Shown piece after piece: positions 25,769-35,091 of a DNA stretch of 64,000 nt (position 1 is its first letter; every line of letters starts with the position of its first letter). The position numbers and the translations under genes were made by a program. The notes beneath the pieces were generated by a model, which made no database searches, had not been told where the DNA came from, and saw only the letters and a list, made by a program, of their open reading frames with translations. Source of the DNA: Ruegeria sp. THAF33 (lineage in GTDB: Bacteria > Pseudomonadota > Alphaproteobacteria > Rhodobacterales > Rhodobacteraceae); NCBI RefSeq assembly GCF_009363615.1, contig NZ_CP045385.1, positions 124,001 to 188,000 on the forward strand, read 5' to 3'.

Positions 25769-26633
25769 CTTCCAGCGCGCGCTGGGCGAAGTCCATGAAG
25801 GCACGGATGATCTTTACGTTGCGCCGTTGCGAAAGCGAAATCATGCTTTCACCCATTTGCAACTTCACGCCTTTCAGCTTGATTTGTCGCAATCGATCAT
25901 CATGCCCATACTCTGCCTGAGAGACAAACCCGATGCCTGCGCCCGAGGCCACAAGCTCGCGCACGGCCTCGCGCCCTTCCGCAACGATTGCAGGATTCAA
26001 CGTGATACCGCGCCTTTCGGCTTCTTCTTCCAGTTTCTGACGTGTTTTTGACCCGTGCTCTCTGAAAACCAACGGCAGATCGGCCAGCTCCTCCAAAGAA
26101 AGCGAAGGTTTGGATGCCAAAAGCACGCCTTGGGCGGCAAAGGCCACGATTTCAGTGGACCCCAGGTTCAACACGTCCATGTCCTTGCCGGGGGACAGGC
26201 TGCCGACGACACCGATCTCGGCGTTGTACGACCGAAGTTCTTCCAGGATTTCTTCGGTGTTTCCGGACCGCACGGTGATGGTGATTTTGGGGTACTTCTT
26301 TTGAAACGACCCCAGGAAAGACGTCATGTGATGCGCTGAATCGGCGATGATCCGCAATTCCCCGTCGATTGCGGCCTTGGTTTCCGAAAGATAGTCCTCG
26401 ATCTGGTCTTCGATCTCAAAATACTGCTTTGTGAACCGGTAAAGCTGTTCGCCTTCAGGGGTGAGGTTCACGCGTTTTCGTTCGCGCTGAAACAACAACA
26501 GATCGTGATCCTGTTCCAGTTTTCGAACCTGTTCGGAAATCGCCGGCTGCGTCAGAAAAAGCGCCTCGGCCGCGCGGGAAAACCCGCCATGTTTGGCCAC
26601 GTAATGAAAGGCTTTGAGCTGGCTGTGCCGCAT
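25743..26633 (-). CDS. LysR family regulator of aminoethylphosphonate catabolism
   Basis: A 296-residue LysR protein from the ATG at 26633; a GTG codon immediately before it is also in frame. The helix-turn-helix is LKAFHYVAKHGGFSRAAEAL and LTQPAISEQVRKLEQD, and the effector domain contains ELRIIADSAHHM and VASGAGIGFVSQAE. It sits between the aep transporter and the divergent phnW gene. This is the position of the LysR regulators that activate AEP degradation in other proteobacteria. It would allow phosphate-independent induction by AEP. Confidence 0.88.
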   Translation of the reverse strand: MRHSQLKAFHYVAKHGGFSRAAEALFLTQPAISEQVRKLEQDHDLLLFQRERKRVNLTPEGEQLYRFTKQYFEIEDQIEDYLSETKAAIDGELRIIADSAHHMTSFLGSFQKKYPKITITVRSGNTEEILEELRSYNAEIGVVGSLSPGKDMDVLNLGSTEIVAFAAQGVLLASKPSLSLEELADLPLVFREHGSKTRQKLEEEAERRGITLNPAIVAEGREAVRELVASGAGIGFVSQAEYGHDDRLRQIKLKGVKLQMGESMISLSQRRNVKIIRAFMDFAQRALEEKSPPADT

Positions 26634-26701
26634 CACAGGACCCCAATGATTCGTACATAGGCTGCACTTATAATTAGATTGATATTTGCAATTTCACATA
26701 T

Positions 26702-26714
26702 AGCAACCGTTGCT
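26702..26714. promoter_or_regulatory. Inverted repeat upstream of phnW, candidate LysR site
   Basis: AGCAAC-C-GTTGCT is a perfect 6-bp inverted repeat in the LysR/phnW divergent region, 40 bases before the phnW start. No Pho box is visible here, unlike upstream of aepX. Confidence 0.45.
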
Positions 26715-26753
26715 GCAATGGTGTTTGTGAAAACGCTGTTCTGGAGCCTGGTA

Positions 26754-27941
26754 ATGACGCCATCCCATCCAAAAATCGAGCAACCGCGCCTCGGCGAACC
26801 ATACCTTTTGACACCCGGTCCTTTGACAACGTCCTATGCCGTGAAAGAGGCCATGCTGAAGGACTGGGGCAGCTGGGACGACGACTTTCGCGCCATGACA
26901 AGAGAGCTGCGGTCAAGCCTGCTGGACCTGCTTGGTGACGGCGCCGACGCGTTCGATTGCGTGCCAATGCAAGGCAGCGGCTCCTTCTCGGTCGAAGCAA
27001 TGCTGGCGTCTTTTATTCCGCCGGAAGGAAAGGCGCTGGTACTGGCCAATGGCGCCTATGGGCAACGTTCTGCGCAGACGCTACAGTATCTGGGCCGGGA
27101 CCATATCGTGCTGGACAAGGGCGATTACCTGCCGCCACGGGGCGACGAGGTTGCGCGCATTCTCGCGGATGACCCGGCCATCACGCATGTTGTTGCCATT
27201 CACTGCGAAACCAGTTCGGGTATCTTGAACCCCGTCGAGGAAATATCCGAGGCCACATATGCAGCCGGTCGCAAGCTGTTGATCGACTCGATGTCTGCCT
27301 TTGGCGCGATCGAGCTCAGGCCCTCGGATATTCGATACGAAGCCATGGTGTCTTCGGCGAACAAGTGCATCGAGGGCGTTCCTGGCTTTGGCTTCATTGT
27401 GGCGCGCAAGAGCGAACTGGAAGCCGCAAAGGGTAACAGTCATTCCCTGTCTCTGGATGTGCACGCCCAATGGGCGCACATGAACAAGACCGGTCAGTGG
27501 CGCTTTACCCCGCCGACGCACGTGGTCGCCGCCTTCATCGAAGCGCTTCGGGCGCATGCCGCTGAAGGCGGTGTTGCCGGCCGCGGCGCACGTTACACCC
27601 GCAACCGGGACGTCATGGTTGCGGGCATGCGTGAACTGGGTTTCGAAACGCTGTTGGACAATCGTTGGCTCAGCCCGATCATCATCACGTTCTTCTGCCC
27701 CGCCGATGAGAAATTCGTATTCGATCAGTTCTACAACCTGATGAAGGACAAAGGGTTCATTATTTACCCGGGCAAGCTGACCGTCGTCGACAGTTTCCGC
27801 GTCGGATGCATCGGTCAGATGGACGAAGACGTCATGCGCAATGTCGTGCGCGCAGCAAAGGAATCCCTGGAAGAAATGGGCGTGACAAACGCCGCTCCTC
27901 CTCTTCGGGCACTGGAAGAACGCGCCAAGCTGGCCGCTTAA
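26754..27941 (+). CDS. phnW: 2-aminoethylphosphonate--pyruvate transaminase
   Basis: A 395-residue class V PLP enzyme that converts 2-aminoethylphosphonate and pyruvate to phosphonoacetaldehyde and alanine. It has YLLTPGPLTTS near the N-terminus, GSGSFSVEAML for cofactor phosphate, the PLP aspartate D178 in LLIDSMSAFG, and Schiff-base lysine K204 in SSANKCIEGVPGFGF. The ATG at 26754 with GGAG seven bases upstream is preferred to an earlier in-frame start at 26679 that lies in the promoter region. It is the first gene of phnW-phnA-phnY. Confidence 0.95.
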   Translation: MTPSHPKIEQPRLGEPYLLTPGPLTTSYAVKEAMLKDWGSWDDDFRAMTRELRSSLLDLLGDGADAFDCVPMQGSGSFSVEAMLASFIPPEGKALVLANGAYGQRSAQTLQYLGRDHIVLDKGDYLPPRGDEVARILADDPAITHVVAIHCETSSGILNPVEEISEATYAAGRKLLIDSMSAFGAIELRPSDIRYEAMVSSANKCIEGVPGFGFIVARKSELEAAKGNSHSLSLDVHAQWAHMNKTGQWRFTPPTHVVAAFIEALRAHAAEGGVAGRGARYTRNRDVMVAGMRELGFETLLDNRWLSPIIITFFCPADEKFVFDQFYNLMKDKGFIIYPGKLTVVDSFRVGCIGQMDEDVMRNVVRAAKESLEEMGVTNAAPPLRALEERAKLAA

Positions 27942-27959
27942 ACATCAAGGAAAATACAG

Positions 27960-29204
27960 ATGACCATTCAAACCCCTGTCGAAGCAAATGAGCGCGTCTA
28001 TCCGACGCCGAAGGTGCCTGCCATTGCCATCTGCCTTGATGGATGCGAGCCCGAATACCTTGATGTCGCGATTGCGAAAGGGCTGATGCCCAATCTCAAG
28101 CGGATACGGGAAGAGGGTACGGACCGACTGGCCCATTCCGTTATCCCGTCCTTCACCAACCCCAACAATCTTTCGATTGCCACCGGGCGCCCTCCGATCG
28201 TGCATGGCATCTGCGGCAACTACCTCATCGACCCTGACAGCGGCGAGGAAGTGATGATGAATGATGTCCGCTTCCTGCGTGCGCCGACCATTTTTTCCCA
28301 ATTCTACGACGCGGGTTTCCGCGTGGCGATGGTAACCGCCAAGGACAAGCTGCGCGCGCTGTTGGGGGCAGGGCTGAAATTTGACGAGGGCAGGGCGGTT
28401 GCGTTTTCTTCCGAACGGTCGGGTGAAACGACGCTGGCGGAACATGGCATCGACAACGCCAGCAAATGGCTGGGCATGGACGTCCCCGAGGTCTATTCGG
28501 CAGAACTTTCCGAATTTGTCTTTGCCGCTGGCGTCAAGCTGCTGAAAGAGTTCAAGCCCGACGTGATGTATTTGTCGACCACAGACTATATCCAGCACAA
28601 GTTTGCACCCGATCAAAAAGGCGCACTCGATTTCTATGCCATGTTTGACCGGTATCTGGGCGAACTGGATGAATTGGGTGCGGCCATCGTGGTGACCGCG
28701 GACCACGGTATGAAGCCAAAGCATTTGGCGGATGGATCCCCTTCGGTTGTGTACGTGCAGGACCTGATGGACGAATGGCTGGGCAAGGATGCGGCGCGGG
28801 TCATTCTTCCGATTACCGACCCATACGTCGTGCATCATGGCGCGTTGGGGTCTTTTGCAACCGCCTATTTGCCTGACGGAGCAGACCAGGGCGACATCAT
28901 CCGCAAGCTCAAGGCGACCAGCGGCATCACTCATGTGCTGACCAAGGCCGAGGCGATCGAGCAATTCGAATTGCCGGGCGACCGCATTGGCGACATCGTG
29001 ATGGTTTCCGGTGAAAACATCTGCATCGGCACGTCCGAGCATCGCCACGATCTGGCAGCACTCAAAGAACCTTTGCGCAGCCATGGTGGTTTGACCGAGC
29101 AGGAAGTTCCCTTCATCGTGAACCGTGTCATCGACCTGCCAAACCAACCCGTGCTGCGCAATTTCGATGCCTTCTTCTACGCAACAACAGCGGCGGCACA
29201 GTAA
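27960..29204 (+). CDS. phnA: Phosphonoacetate hydrolase
   Basis: A 414-residue member of the alkaline phosphatase superfamily that splits phosphonoacetate into acetate and phosphate. Metal and catalytic residues are visible: D27 in AICLDGCEP, T66 in PSFTNPNN (equivalent to the catalytic threonine of characterised PhnA), STTDYIQH, VTADHGMKPK, and a late His in PYVVHHGALG. It follows phnW by 18 bases with AAGGAA as ribosome site and precedes phnY, so the hydrolytic route ends here. Confidence 0.93.
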   Translation: MTIQTPVEANERVYPTPKVPAIAICLDGCEPEYLDVAIAKGLMPNLKRIREEGTDRLAHSVIPSFTNPNNLSIATGRPPIVHGICGNYLIDPDSGEEVMMNDVRFLRAPTIFSQFYDAGFRVAMVTAKDKLRALLGAGLKFDEGRAVAFSSERSGETTLAEHGIDNASKWLGMDVPEVYSAELSEFVFAAGVKLLKEFKPDVMYLSTTDYIQHKFAPDQKGALDFYAMFDRYLGELDELGAAIVVTADHGMKPKHLADGSPSVVYVQDLMDEWLGKDAARVILPITDPYVVHHGALGSFATAYLPDGADQGDIIRKLKATSGITHVLTKAEAIEQFELPGDRIGDIVMVSGENICIGTSEHRHDLAALKEPLRSHGGLTEQEVPFIVNRVIDLPNQPVLRNFDAFFYATTAAAQ

Positions 29205-29207
29205 GCT

Positions 29208-30671
29208 ATGAAAGATCAGACCATGTCGAAAATCGAAGTACGCAACGAGGGAATGCGGATCGGTGGCGAGATTGTCTTTACAGACGACACCGTTCCCGTT
29301 CTCTACCCGTACACAAACGAGGTTGTGGGTCACGTACCAGCCGGTACAGCCGAACATGCGCGCCGGGCGTTCGAGATTGCGGCGAATTACAAACCCAAGC
29401 TGACCCGATACGAGCGCAGCCAGATCCTGCAACGGGCGGGCGAGTTGATCGGCGAAAAGCGCGATTATCTTGCGAAATGGCTGACGCTGGAGTTGGGGAT
29501 CTGTCACCAGCATGCGATCTACGAAACCAAGCGCGCGCAGGACGTGTATCAATTCGCGGCGGCCGAGGCATTGAAGGATGATGGTGAAATCTTCTCCTGC
29601 GACCTGACCCACAATGGCAAGGCCCGCAAGATTTTCACCACCCGAGAGCCGGTGAAAGCAATCAGCGCAATCACGCCGTTCAATCACCCGCTGAACATGG
29701 TCTGCCACAAGATCGCGCCGTCGATTGCCACCAACAATTGCATGGTTTGCAAACCGACCGAGCTGACGCCGCTGACCGCATTGACACTGGCTGACATTCT
29801 CTATGAGGCCGGCTTGCCGCCCGAGATGTTCCAGGTCGTGACAGGTTGGCCCGGTGACATTGGCGACGAAATGATCACCAATGAGCACATCGATATCATC
29901 ACCTTCACCGGCGGTGTGCCCGTGGGCAAAGTGATCGCCGAAAAAGGTGTCTACAAGCGTCAGGCGCTGGAACTTGGCGGCAACGACCCTCTGATCGTTC
30001 TGAATGACCTGAGTGAGGCCGATCTGGACAAGGCGGCAGCCATTGCGGTGGCGGGGGCTACCGGAAATTCCGGCCAGCGTTGCACAGCGGTCAAGCGCAT
30101 TCTCGTGCAGGATAGCGTGGCCGATACATTCGTGCCGCTGGTTCTTGAGAAGGCCAGGAAAATCAAGTTCGGCGATCCTCAAGACCCGGAAACCGAATTG
30201 GGATGCGTGATCCATGACAAGGCCGCCGAGGTTTTTGAAAACCGCGTTTTTCAGGCGGAAAAAGAAGGTGCTGAAATTCTGTACCACCCCGGTCGCCAGG
30301 GTGCGCTGCTGCCGCCTATCGTGGTCGACAAGGTGCCCCATGACAGCGAGCTGGTGATGGAGGAAACCTTTGGACCCATCGTGCCGATCGTTCGCGTGCC
30401 GGACAACGACGAAGAGGTGATGGCAATTTCAAACGGAACCGAGTTCGGCCTGTCTTCGGGTGTCTGCACAAACGATCTGAACCGGGCGATTGCCTTCATC
30501 AACGGGTTGAACGTCGGCACCTGCAACATCTGGGAACAGCCGGGTTACCGCATTGAAATGTCGCCCTTTGGCGGCATCAAGGACAGTGGAAACGGGGTGA
30601 AGGAAGGCGTCATCGAAGCGATGAAGTTTTTCACCAACGTCAAAACCTATTCGCTGCCGTGGCCTAACTGA
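29208..30671 (+). CDS. phnY: Phosphonoacetaldehyde dehydrogenase
   Basis: A 487-residue NAD-dependent aldehyde dehydrogenase; an in-frame ATG at 29223 gives 482. The catalytic cysteine is in [12 protein letters not shown], the general-base glutamate in [10 protein letters not shown], and the NAD-binding loop in [10 protein letters not shown]. It oxidises phosphonoacetaldehyde to phosphonoacetate between PhnW and PhnA. The three-base gap to phnA implies one transcript. Assignment rests on family plus context. Confidence 0.92.
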   Translation: MKDQTMSKIEVRNEGMRIGGEIVFTDDTVPVLYPYTNEVVGHVPAGTAEHARRAFEIAANYKPKLTRYERSQILQRAGELIGEKRDYLAKWLTLELGICHQHAIYETKRAQDVYQFAAAEALKDDGEIFSCDLTHNGKARKIFTTREPVKAISAITPFNHPLNMVCHKIAPSIATNNCMVCKPTELTPLTALTLADILYEAGLPPEMFQVVTGWPGDIGDEMITNEHIDIITFTGGVPVGKVIAEKGVYKRQALELGGNDPLIVLNDLSEADLDKAAAIAVAGATGNSGQRCTAVKRILVQDSVADTFVPLVLEKARKIKFGDPQDPETELGCVIHDKAAEVFENRVFQAEKEGAEILYHPGRQGALLPPIVVDKVPHDSELVMEETFGPIVPIVRVPDNDEEVMAISNGTEFGLSSGVCTNDLNRAIAFINGLNVGTCNIWEQPGYRIEMSPFGGIKDSGNGVKEGVIEAMKFFTNVKTYSLPWPN

Positions 30672-30675
30672 GTCT

Positions 30676-30707
30676 GTTGCCCTTACCCCTTATGCGGAAA
30701 GGGCAAC
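30676..30707 (+). other. Hairpin between phnY and pbfA
   Basis: GTTGCCCTT pairs with AAGGGCAAC over a 14-nt loop directly after the phnY stop. No T-run follows, so it is a candidate attenuator or RNA-processing structure rather than a complete terminator. Confidence 0.4.
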
Positions 30708-30776
30708 ACAGTTCCTCCCTGGTACTGGCGGGCTTGCGGGGTCCGCATCTTTTGATGATGGCAAAGAGGAGCGGCG

Positions 30777-32129
30777 ATGCCACAAATTGTCCACACTGAA
30801 GGGGAATCAAACACGTCCGAGGCGCGCAAGGCGTGGCTGCAAAAATCCATGGGGCCCAAGTCATCGCCATTGCTCAAACGCGATGCAAACGTGTTCCTGC
30901 ATCAATCTTTGTCCTCACCCTGCGTCAGCACCATTGCTAAGGCCGAAGGGCTCTGGATCGAAGACATCGAGGGCCGCCGGTACATGGATTTCCACGGCAA
31001 CTCGGTGCACCACATCGGGTATGGCCATCCCCGCTTGGTCGCCGCCATAAAGGCACAGCTTGACGATCTGCCCTTTGCGCCCCGCCGCTTCACCAACGAT
31101 CCGGCGGTGGAGCTGGCTGAAAAACTGGCAGAGATCGTGCCTGGTGATCTGGGCAAAATGCTCTTTACCACCGGCGGATCCGACGCCAACGAGGTTGCCC
31201 TCAGGATCGCGCGCGCCGCTACGGGTCGGTTCAAAACGATCAGCTTCTGGGATGCTTTCCATGGCGCGGGGTTCGGCGCTGCAAGTGTCGGCGGAGAGGC
31301 GACCTTTCGCAGTCACATTGCGGGGCCACTTTTGTCTGGCACCGAACATGTCGCCCCCTTTGCCTGCTATCGATGCCCTTACAATCATGCGGGCCCCGAA
31401 ACCTGCGGGCTGGCCTGTGCGAAAATGGTGGAATATGTCCTCGAGCGCGAAGGAGATGTGGCGGCGGTCATTGCGGAGCCGATGCGCGCCGTGCCCTATG
31501 TCCCGCCGCCGGGGTTCTGGAAGACGGTGCGCGAGGCATGCAACCGTCACGGGGCGCTGTTGATCATGGATGAAATCCCGACGGGTCTTGGCAAGACGGG
31601 CAGGATGTTCGCCTTTGAACATGACGAGATCATCCCGGACATCGTGACACTTGGGAAGGCGCTTGGCGGCGGCATCCTGCCAATTGCCGCCTGTGTCGCC
31701 CGCAAACAGCTGGATGTCTGCGGAGATTTTGCCATCGGGCATTACACGCACGAAAAGAACCCGGTCACCGCCCGGGCCGCTTTGACCACGATCCAGATCA
31801 TCGAAGACGAAGGCCTGGTTCGCCGGTCAGCCGAACTGGGTGAACATGCCATTGGTCGCTTGATGGATGAACTTCAGAACGTTCCGATTGTCGGAGACAT
31901 CCGGGGACGGGGCCTGATGTTCGGGATCGAAATCGTCGATGATCGCGCCGACAAAACACCGGGAAACGCGTGCGCCGAACGGATCTACTATGCCTGCCTC
32001 GAGGCCGGTCTGAGCTATAAGATCTGTCAGGGGTGCGTTCTGACGTTGTCTCCGCCGCTGACGATCTCGCGTTTGGAGTTGGACCGCGCAATCGACATCG
32101 TAATTGCTGCAATCAAGGCCGAGAGTTGA
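30777..32129 (+). CDS. pbfA: Class III PLP enzyme, probable (R)-1-hydroxy-2-aminoethylphosphonate ammonia-lyase
   Basis: A 450-residue fold-type I PLP protein that reads as an aminotransferase: TTGGSDANEVALRIARAATG, LIMDEIPTGLGKTGRMFAFE, and lysine in TLGKALGGGILP. In gene clusters for AEP breakdown, proteins of this group are known as PbfA, which eliminates ammonia from the hydroxylated AEP to give phosphonoacetaldehyde. That product would enter the adjacent PhnY-PhnA route. A cysteine-rich insert (CYRCPYNHAGPETCGLAC) is seen near residue 200. AGAGGAG precedes the ATG. A true aminotransferase remains possible, but phnW already supplies that step. Confidence 0.75.
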   Translation: MPQIVHTEGESNTSEARKAWLQKSMGPKSSPLLKRDANVFLHQSLSSPCVSTIAKAEGLWIEDIEGRRYMDFHGNSVHHIGYGHPRLVAAIKAQLDDLPFAPRRFTNDPAVELAEKLAEIVPGDLGKMLFTTGGSDANEVALRIARAATGRFKTISFWDAFHGAGFGAASVGGEATFRSHIAGPLLSGTEHVAPFACYRCPYNHAGPETCGLACAKMVEYVLEREGDVAAVIAEPMRAVPYVPPPGFWKTVREACNRHGALLIMDEIPTGLGKTGRMFAFEHDEIIPDIVTLGKALGGGILPIAACVARKQLDVCGDFAIGHYTHEKNPVTARAALTTIQIIEDEGLVRRSAELGEHAIGRLMDELQNVPIVGDIRGRGLMFGIEIVDDRADKTPGNACAERIYYACLEAGLSYKICQGCVLTLSPPLTISRLELDRAIDIVIAAIKAES

Positions 32130-32171
32130 CGCCCCTTACCGATCTCGTGTCACAATAGAGGATCAGGGGCC

Positions 32172-32187
32172 GCGCCCTTCCGGGCGC
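32172..32187 (+). other. GC-rich hairpin after pbfA
   Basis: GCGCCC-TTCC-GGGCGC is a perfect small hairpin 43 bases after the pbfA stop, without a following T-run. Possibly a weak terminator. Confidence 0.35.
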
Positions 32188-32372
32188 CCTTGGCCAAGTT
32201 CATAGGTGACGGATGTTCCGTCAAAGCGCGGTCAAGTGCTTGCGGTGAAGCTCACAGGAGTTTACGCCTTGTAGGCCAAAAATGGGATGTATCCCTTCCC
32301 AATCGCGGCCGGTAACATGAATAATACAATGCGCCGCGACAAGCTGGGCCAAAAAGAATAACGGGGTAGAGT

Positions 32373-34037
32373 ATGGCAATTGTCAGCTTCCTTATCAGCC
32401 TTGCTGGGGCGACGATGCTGCTGCTTTACGCGGTTCGTATGGTGCGAACCGGGATCGAGCGCAGCTATGGGGCGTCGTTCCAGCGGGTAATGACCCAACA
32501 ACGCAGCTACCTTCAGGCCTCGGTGGTTGGGTTGACGATGGCGGTCGTGCTGCAAAGCTCGGCGGCCGTTGCTCTGTTGACCTCGGGGTTTGCGGCCAGT
32601 GGAATGCTCAGTTTTCCTGCCGGCCTTGCGATTGTACTTGGCGGCGATCTGGGGTCGGCGCTGATCATCCAGATTCTTTCGTTCCGGCTGGACTGGCTTG
32701 TTCCGATGCTGTTGGCGGTTGGGGGGTATCTGTTCGTAAAGACCGACGCCAAAAAAACCCGGCAAATGGGGCGCATCCTGATGGGCGTGGCCTTTATCCT
32801 GATCTCGCTTCGGTTCCTTCGCGAGGCGATGGATCCCATTCGGGACAGCGCGTTTCTGCCCGCGGTGGCGGATTATCTGGCGCGCGACTATATCACCGCG
32901 TTTCTGGTCGGGGGCGCCTTGGCTTTCATCATGCATTCTTCGGTGGCGGCCATCCTCATGTGTGTCACCCTTGTGCAGATCGGAGCGATCCCGTTCGCCG
33001 CCGGGATGTCTTTGGTGTTTGGCGCGAATTTCGGCTCTGCCTTCATTCCGGTCTGGCTCACCCGTGCCATGCCAGTCCAGGCCCGGCGCATTCCATATGC
33101 CAACCTGGCATTGCGTGGCAGTTGGGCTTTGGTGAGTTTGTTTGCCGCCAACATGGCTTTGCGGACCGGGTTGTTAGGAGACCCGCAAGGCGGGCAGATG
33201 CTGGTCAATGTGCATGTTTTGTTCAACCTGTCGCTGCTGCTTCTGGCCTTGCCATTTTGCGGGAGATTGAAAGTTCTGTTCGAAAGGTTTTTGCCGGATC
33301 AGAAGAAGGAACTGGTTCCGCAACCGGCACGACCGGCCAGCGCATTGGACATAGGAAACGTGGCAAATCCCAGTCAGGCCCTGCCAAGCCTCAAGCGTGA
33401 GCTGCTGCGGATGAGCGACCTTGTCGAAACCATGTTCCGGCCTTGCCTGGAATTGTATCGCAGTGGCGACAAACAACAGATTCGAGCGGTACAGGCCATC
33501 GACGAAGACGTGAACAATTGCCTGTCCGGGATCAGGGCATTCGTTTCCGCGATTCCACCGGATGTATTTGAAAAAAAGGATGAAAAATCCGCACGCGACC
33601 TGATGGAATTCGCAATCCGGCTGGAGACGGCCGGTGATGTCGTGGCCAAGCGCTTGACCGTGTTGGCGGGTGAAATGCGAGCCAAAGGCTCGAGCTTCTC
33701 GCAGGAAGGCTGGTCGGAACTTGTTCAAATGCACGAGGGTATTCTGGCCAACATGAAGCTGGCATCAAACGTGCTTATTTCAGACGATCTGGAAAGCGCG
33801 CGCCTGCTGAGCCTTGAGAAGACCGAAATCAAACGGGTGGAACGTGAAAGCCGAAAACGACATCTGCGCCGATTGCAGCACGGGTCACGGGAAAGCTTCG
33901 AAACCAGTGATATTCATCTTGAGACGTTGCGGGCGTTCCGGGAGTTCAACAGCCATATCGCATCTATTGCTTACCCGGTGCTGTACCAGAATGGCCAGCT
34001 TCTCGAGACGCGGCTGATCGACGAAATTGCGAAATAG
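32373..34037 (+). CDS. Na/Pi cotransporter family protein with PhoU-like C-terminal domain
   Basis: A 554-residue inner-membrane protein. The N-terminal ~310 residues hold two Na/Pi cotransporter repeats with the QSS motifs VVLQSSAAVALLT and FIMHSSVAAILM. The C-terminal ~220 residues are a helical PhoU-like domain. Bacterial members move phosphate with sodium and several act as exporters. Next to a complete AEP mineralisation route it could vent the phosphate released when AEP is used for nitrogen or carbon. No Pho box was seen upstream. Direction of transport is inferred. Confidence 0.86.
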   Translation: MAIVSFLISLAGATMLLLYAVRMVRTGIERSYGASFQRVMTQQRSYLQASVVGLTMAVVLQSSAAVALLTSGFAASGMLSFPAGLAIVLGGDLGSALIIQILSFRLDWLVPMLLAVGGYLFVKTDAKKTRQMGRILMGVAFILISLRFLREAMDPIRDSAFLPAVADYLARDYITAFLVGGALAFIMHSSVAAILMCVTLVQIGAIPFAAGMSLVFGANFGSAFIPVWLTRAMPVQARRIPYANLALRGSWALVSLFAANMALRTGLLGDPQGGQMLVNVHVLFNLSLLLLALPFCGRLKVLFERFLPDQKKELVPQPARPASALDIGNVANPSQALPSLKRELLRMSDLVETMFRPCLELYRSGDKQQIRAVQAIDEDVNNCLSGIRAFVSAIPPDVFEKKDEKSARDLMEFAIRLETAGDVVAKRLTVLAGEMRAKGSSFSQEGWSELVQMHEGILANMKLASNVLISDDLESARLLSLEKTEIKRVERESRKRHLRRLQHGSRESFETSDIHLETLRAFREFNSHIASIAYPVLYQNGQLLETRLIDEIAK

Positions 34038-34122
34038 CCGGAAGGTTCTGTGATAAAAATCTGAAAAAGCAAAGGAATGATGCTACACTTCTGATGACGG
34101 CAGCGAACAGGAGCCGGACTCG

Positions 34123-34302
34123 ATGCAAGCACGGGTAAAGAAAACAGGAAGATCGAAACGCGAAGCAACAAAATGGCTTCAGTTTCGAAATTCGGTTTTG
34201 CGGCTGTTCGGCGTCGATGGAAGCTTCCGCCCAGAGCGCGGCGCAGAAGGCGGAATCCAAAAGGTCGCGGTCGAAAAGGCAACCACGTTTTACCTGCCTT
34301 GA
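34123..34302 (+). CDS. Small hypothetical basic protein
   Basis: A 59-codon frame begins MQARVKKTGRSKREATKWLQ and ends FYLP. AGGAG lies nine bases before the ATG, and codon use is GC3-rich as in neighbouring genes. The N-terminal half is strongly basic. No family is recognised, and the reverse strand is also open, so it may be spurious. Confidence 0.35.
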   Translation: MQARVKKTGRSKREATKWLQFRNSVLRLFGVDGSFRPERGAEGGIQKVAVEKATTFYLP

Positions 34303-34496
34303 AGCTGAATTGCGCGACGGTTTTTGGGGGCGTTCCCAGACCTGATCCTTGAAAAATTCTATGAACATCAATTCCGTGGAGTTTGGCGGGCCAAATCGTA
34401 GCTTGGGAACATGTTCGAGTGGAACTTTTGCTTGGTGCGTTCAAAGCTTAGCAACAAAGCCGATACCGGACGGCAAGTCCCACCCAGGAACCGATC

Positions 34497-34964
34497 TCAA
34501 CAGGAAGGAATGGGCAGGGCGTTACTGCGTTTGATTTCGCGCAGAACGACATTTGTTTGCGCGCTTTCCACCGCCGGCAGGCGAAACAGGAATTCTTCAA
34601 GAAAAACGTTGTAAGCCCCGATATCCTTGCAGATCACCCGCATGTGGTAATCTGCCTGCCCGGTCGTTGCGTAGCATTCCATAACTTCCGGGCGCTTCTC
34701 GATCGCTGCAATGAAGCGTTCAAGATGTTCCGGATTGTGCCGGGTCAGATGAACATGCACCAGGGCCTGAAACGAAAGCCCGGCGTGTTCAGGCGACAAT
34801 TCGGCACGGTACTGCGAAATCAGGCCGGCCTCTTCAAACACGCGGATTCGACGCCAACAGGCAGAGGATGACATGCCCACCCGTTCTGCAAGGTCAGCAT
34901 TTGAGATGCGGCAATCCTTTTGAAGCAGCGCGAGAAGTTGGCAGTCACGTGAGTCGAGAAGCAT
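34497..34964 (-). CDS. Lrp/AsnC family transcriptional regulator
   Basis: A 155-residue protein starting at ATG 34964; the frame is open further upstream, but that part has AT-rich promoter character. The helix-turn-helix is ISNADLAERVGMSSSACWRR, followed by IRVFEEAGLI and an AsnC/RAM ligand domain with ECYATTGQADYHMRV. It diverges from the indolepyruvate oxidoreductase gene at 35092, a pairing seen in proteobacteria. It probably controls that gene in response to an amino acid. Confidence 0.92.
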   Translation of the reverse strand: MLLDSRDCQLLALLQKDCRISNADLAERVGMSSSACWRRIRVFEEAGLISQYRAELSPEHAGLSFQALVHVHLTRHNPEHLERFIAAIEKRPEVMECYATTGQADYHMRVICKDIGAYNVFLEEFLFRLPAVESAQTNVVLREIKRSNALPIPSC

Positions 34965-35001
34965 TCGAGAAAAATACCCCAAAATGCGACAAAAGAAGAG
35001 A

Positions 35002-35020
35002 GGATTTTTCAAAAATATCC
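35002..35020. promoter_or_regulatory. AT-rich imperfect palindrome, candidate Lrp/AsnC site
   Basis: GGATTTTTCAAAAATATCC lies between the divergent Lrp and oxidoreductase genes and is close to palindromic. The shape fits Lrp-family sites. The sequence AAAATACCC also occurs twice in this gap, near 34971 and 35066. Confidence 0.4.
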
Positions 35021-35091
35021 GGAAATAGCGGGAAGCTAGAACAGATTCCTCAAAGGATTCCGGTAAAATACCCAGAAAAGGCGAGGCATCC

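Noticed and set aside
27945-30341. A 798-codon open frame on the reverse strand across phnA and phnY.
   Set aside because: It is antisense to two well-recognised genes and has no family motifs. Long antisense frames are expected from GC-rich codon bias.
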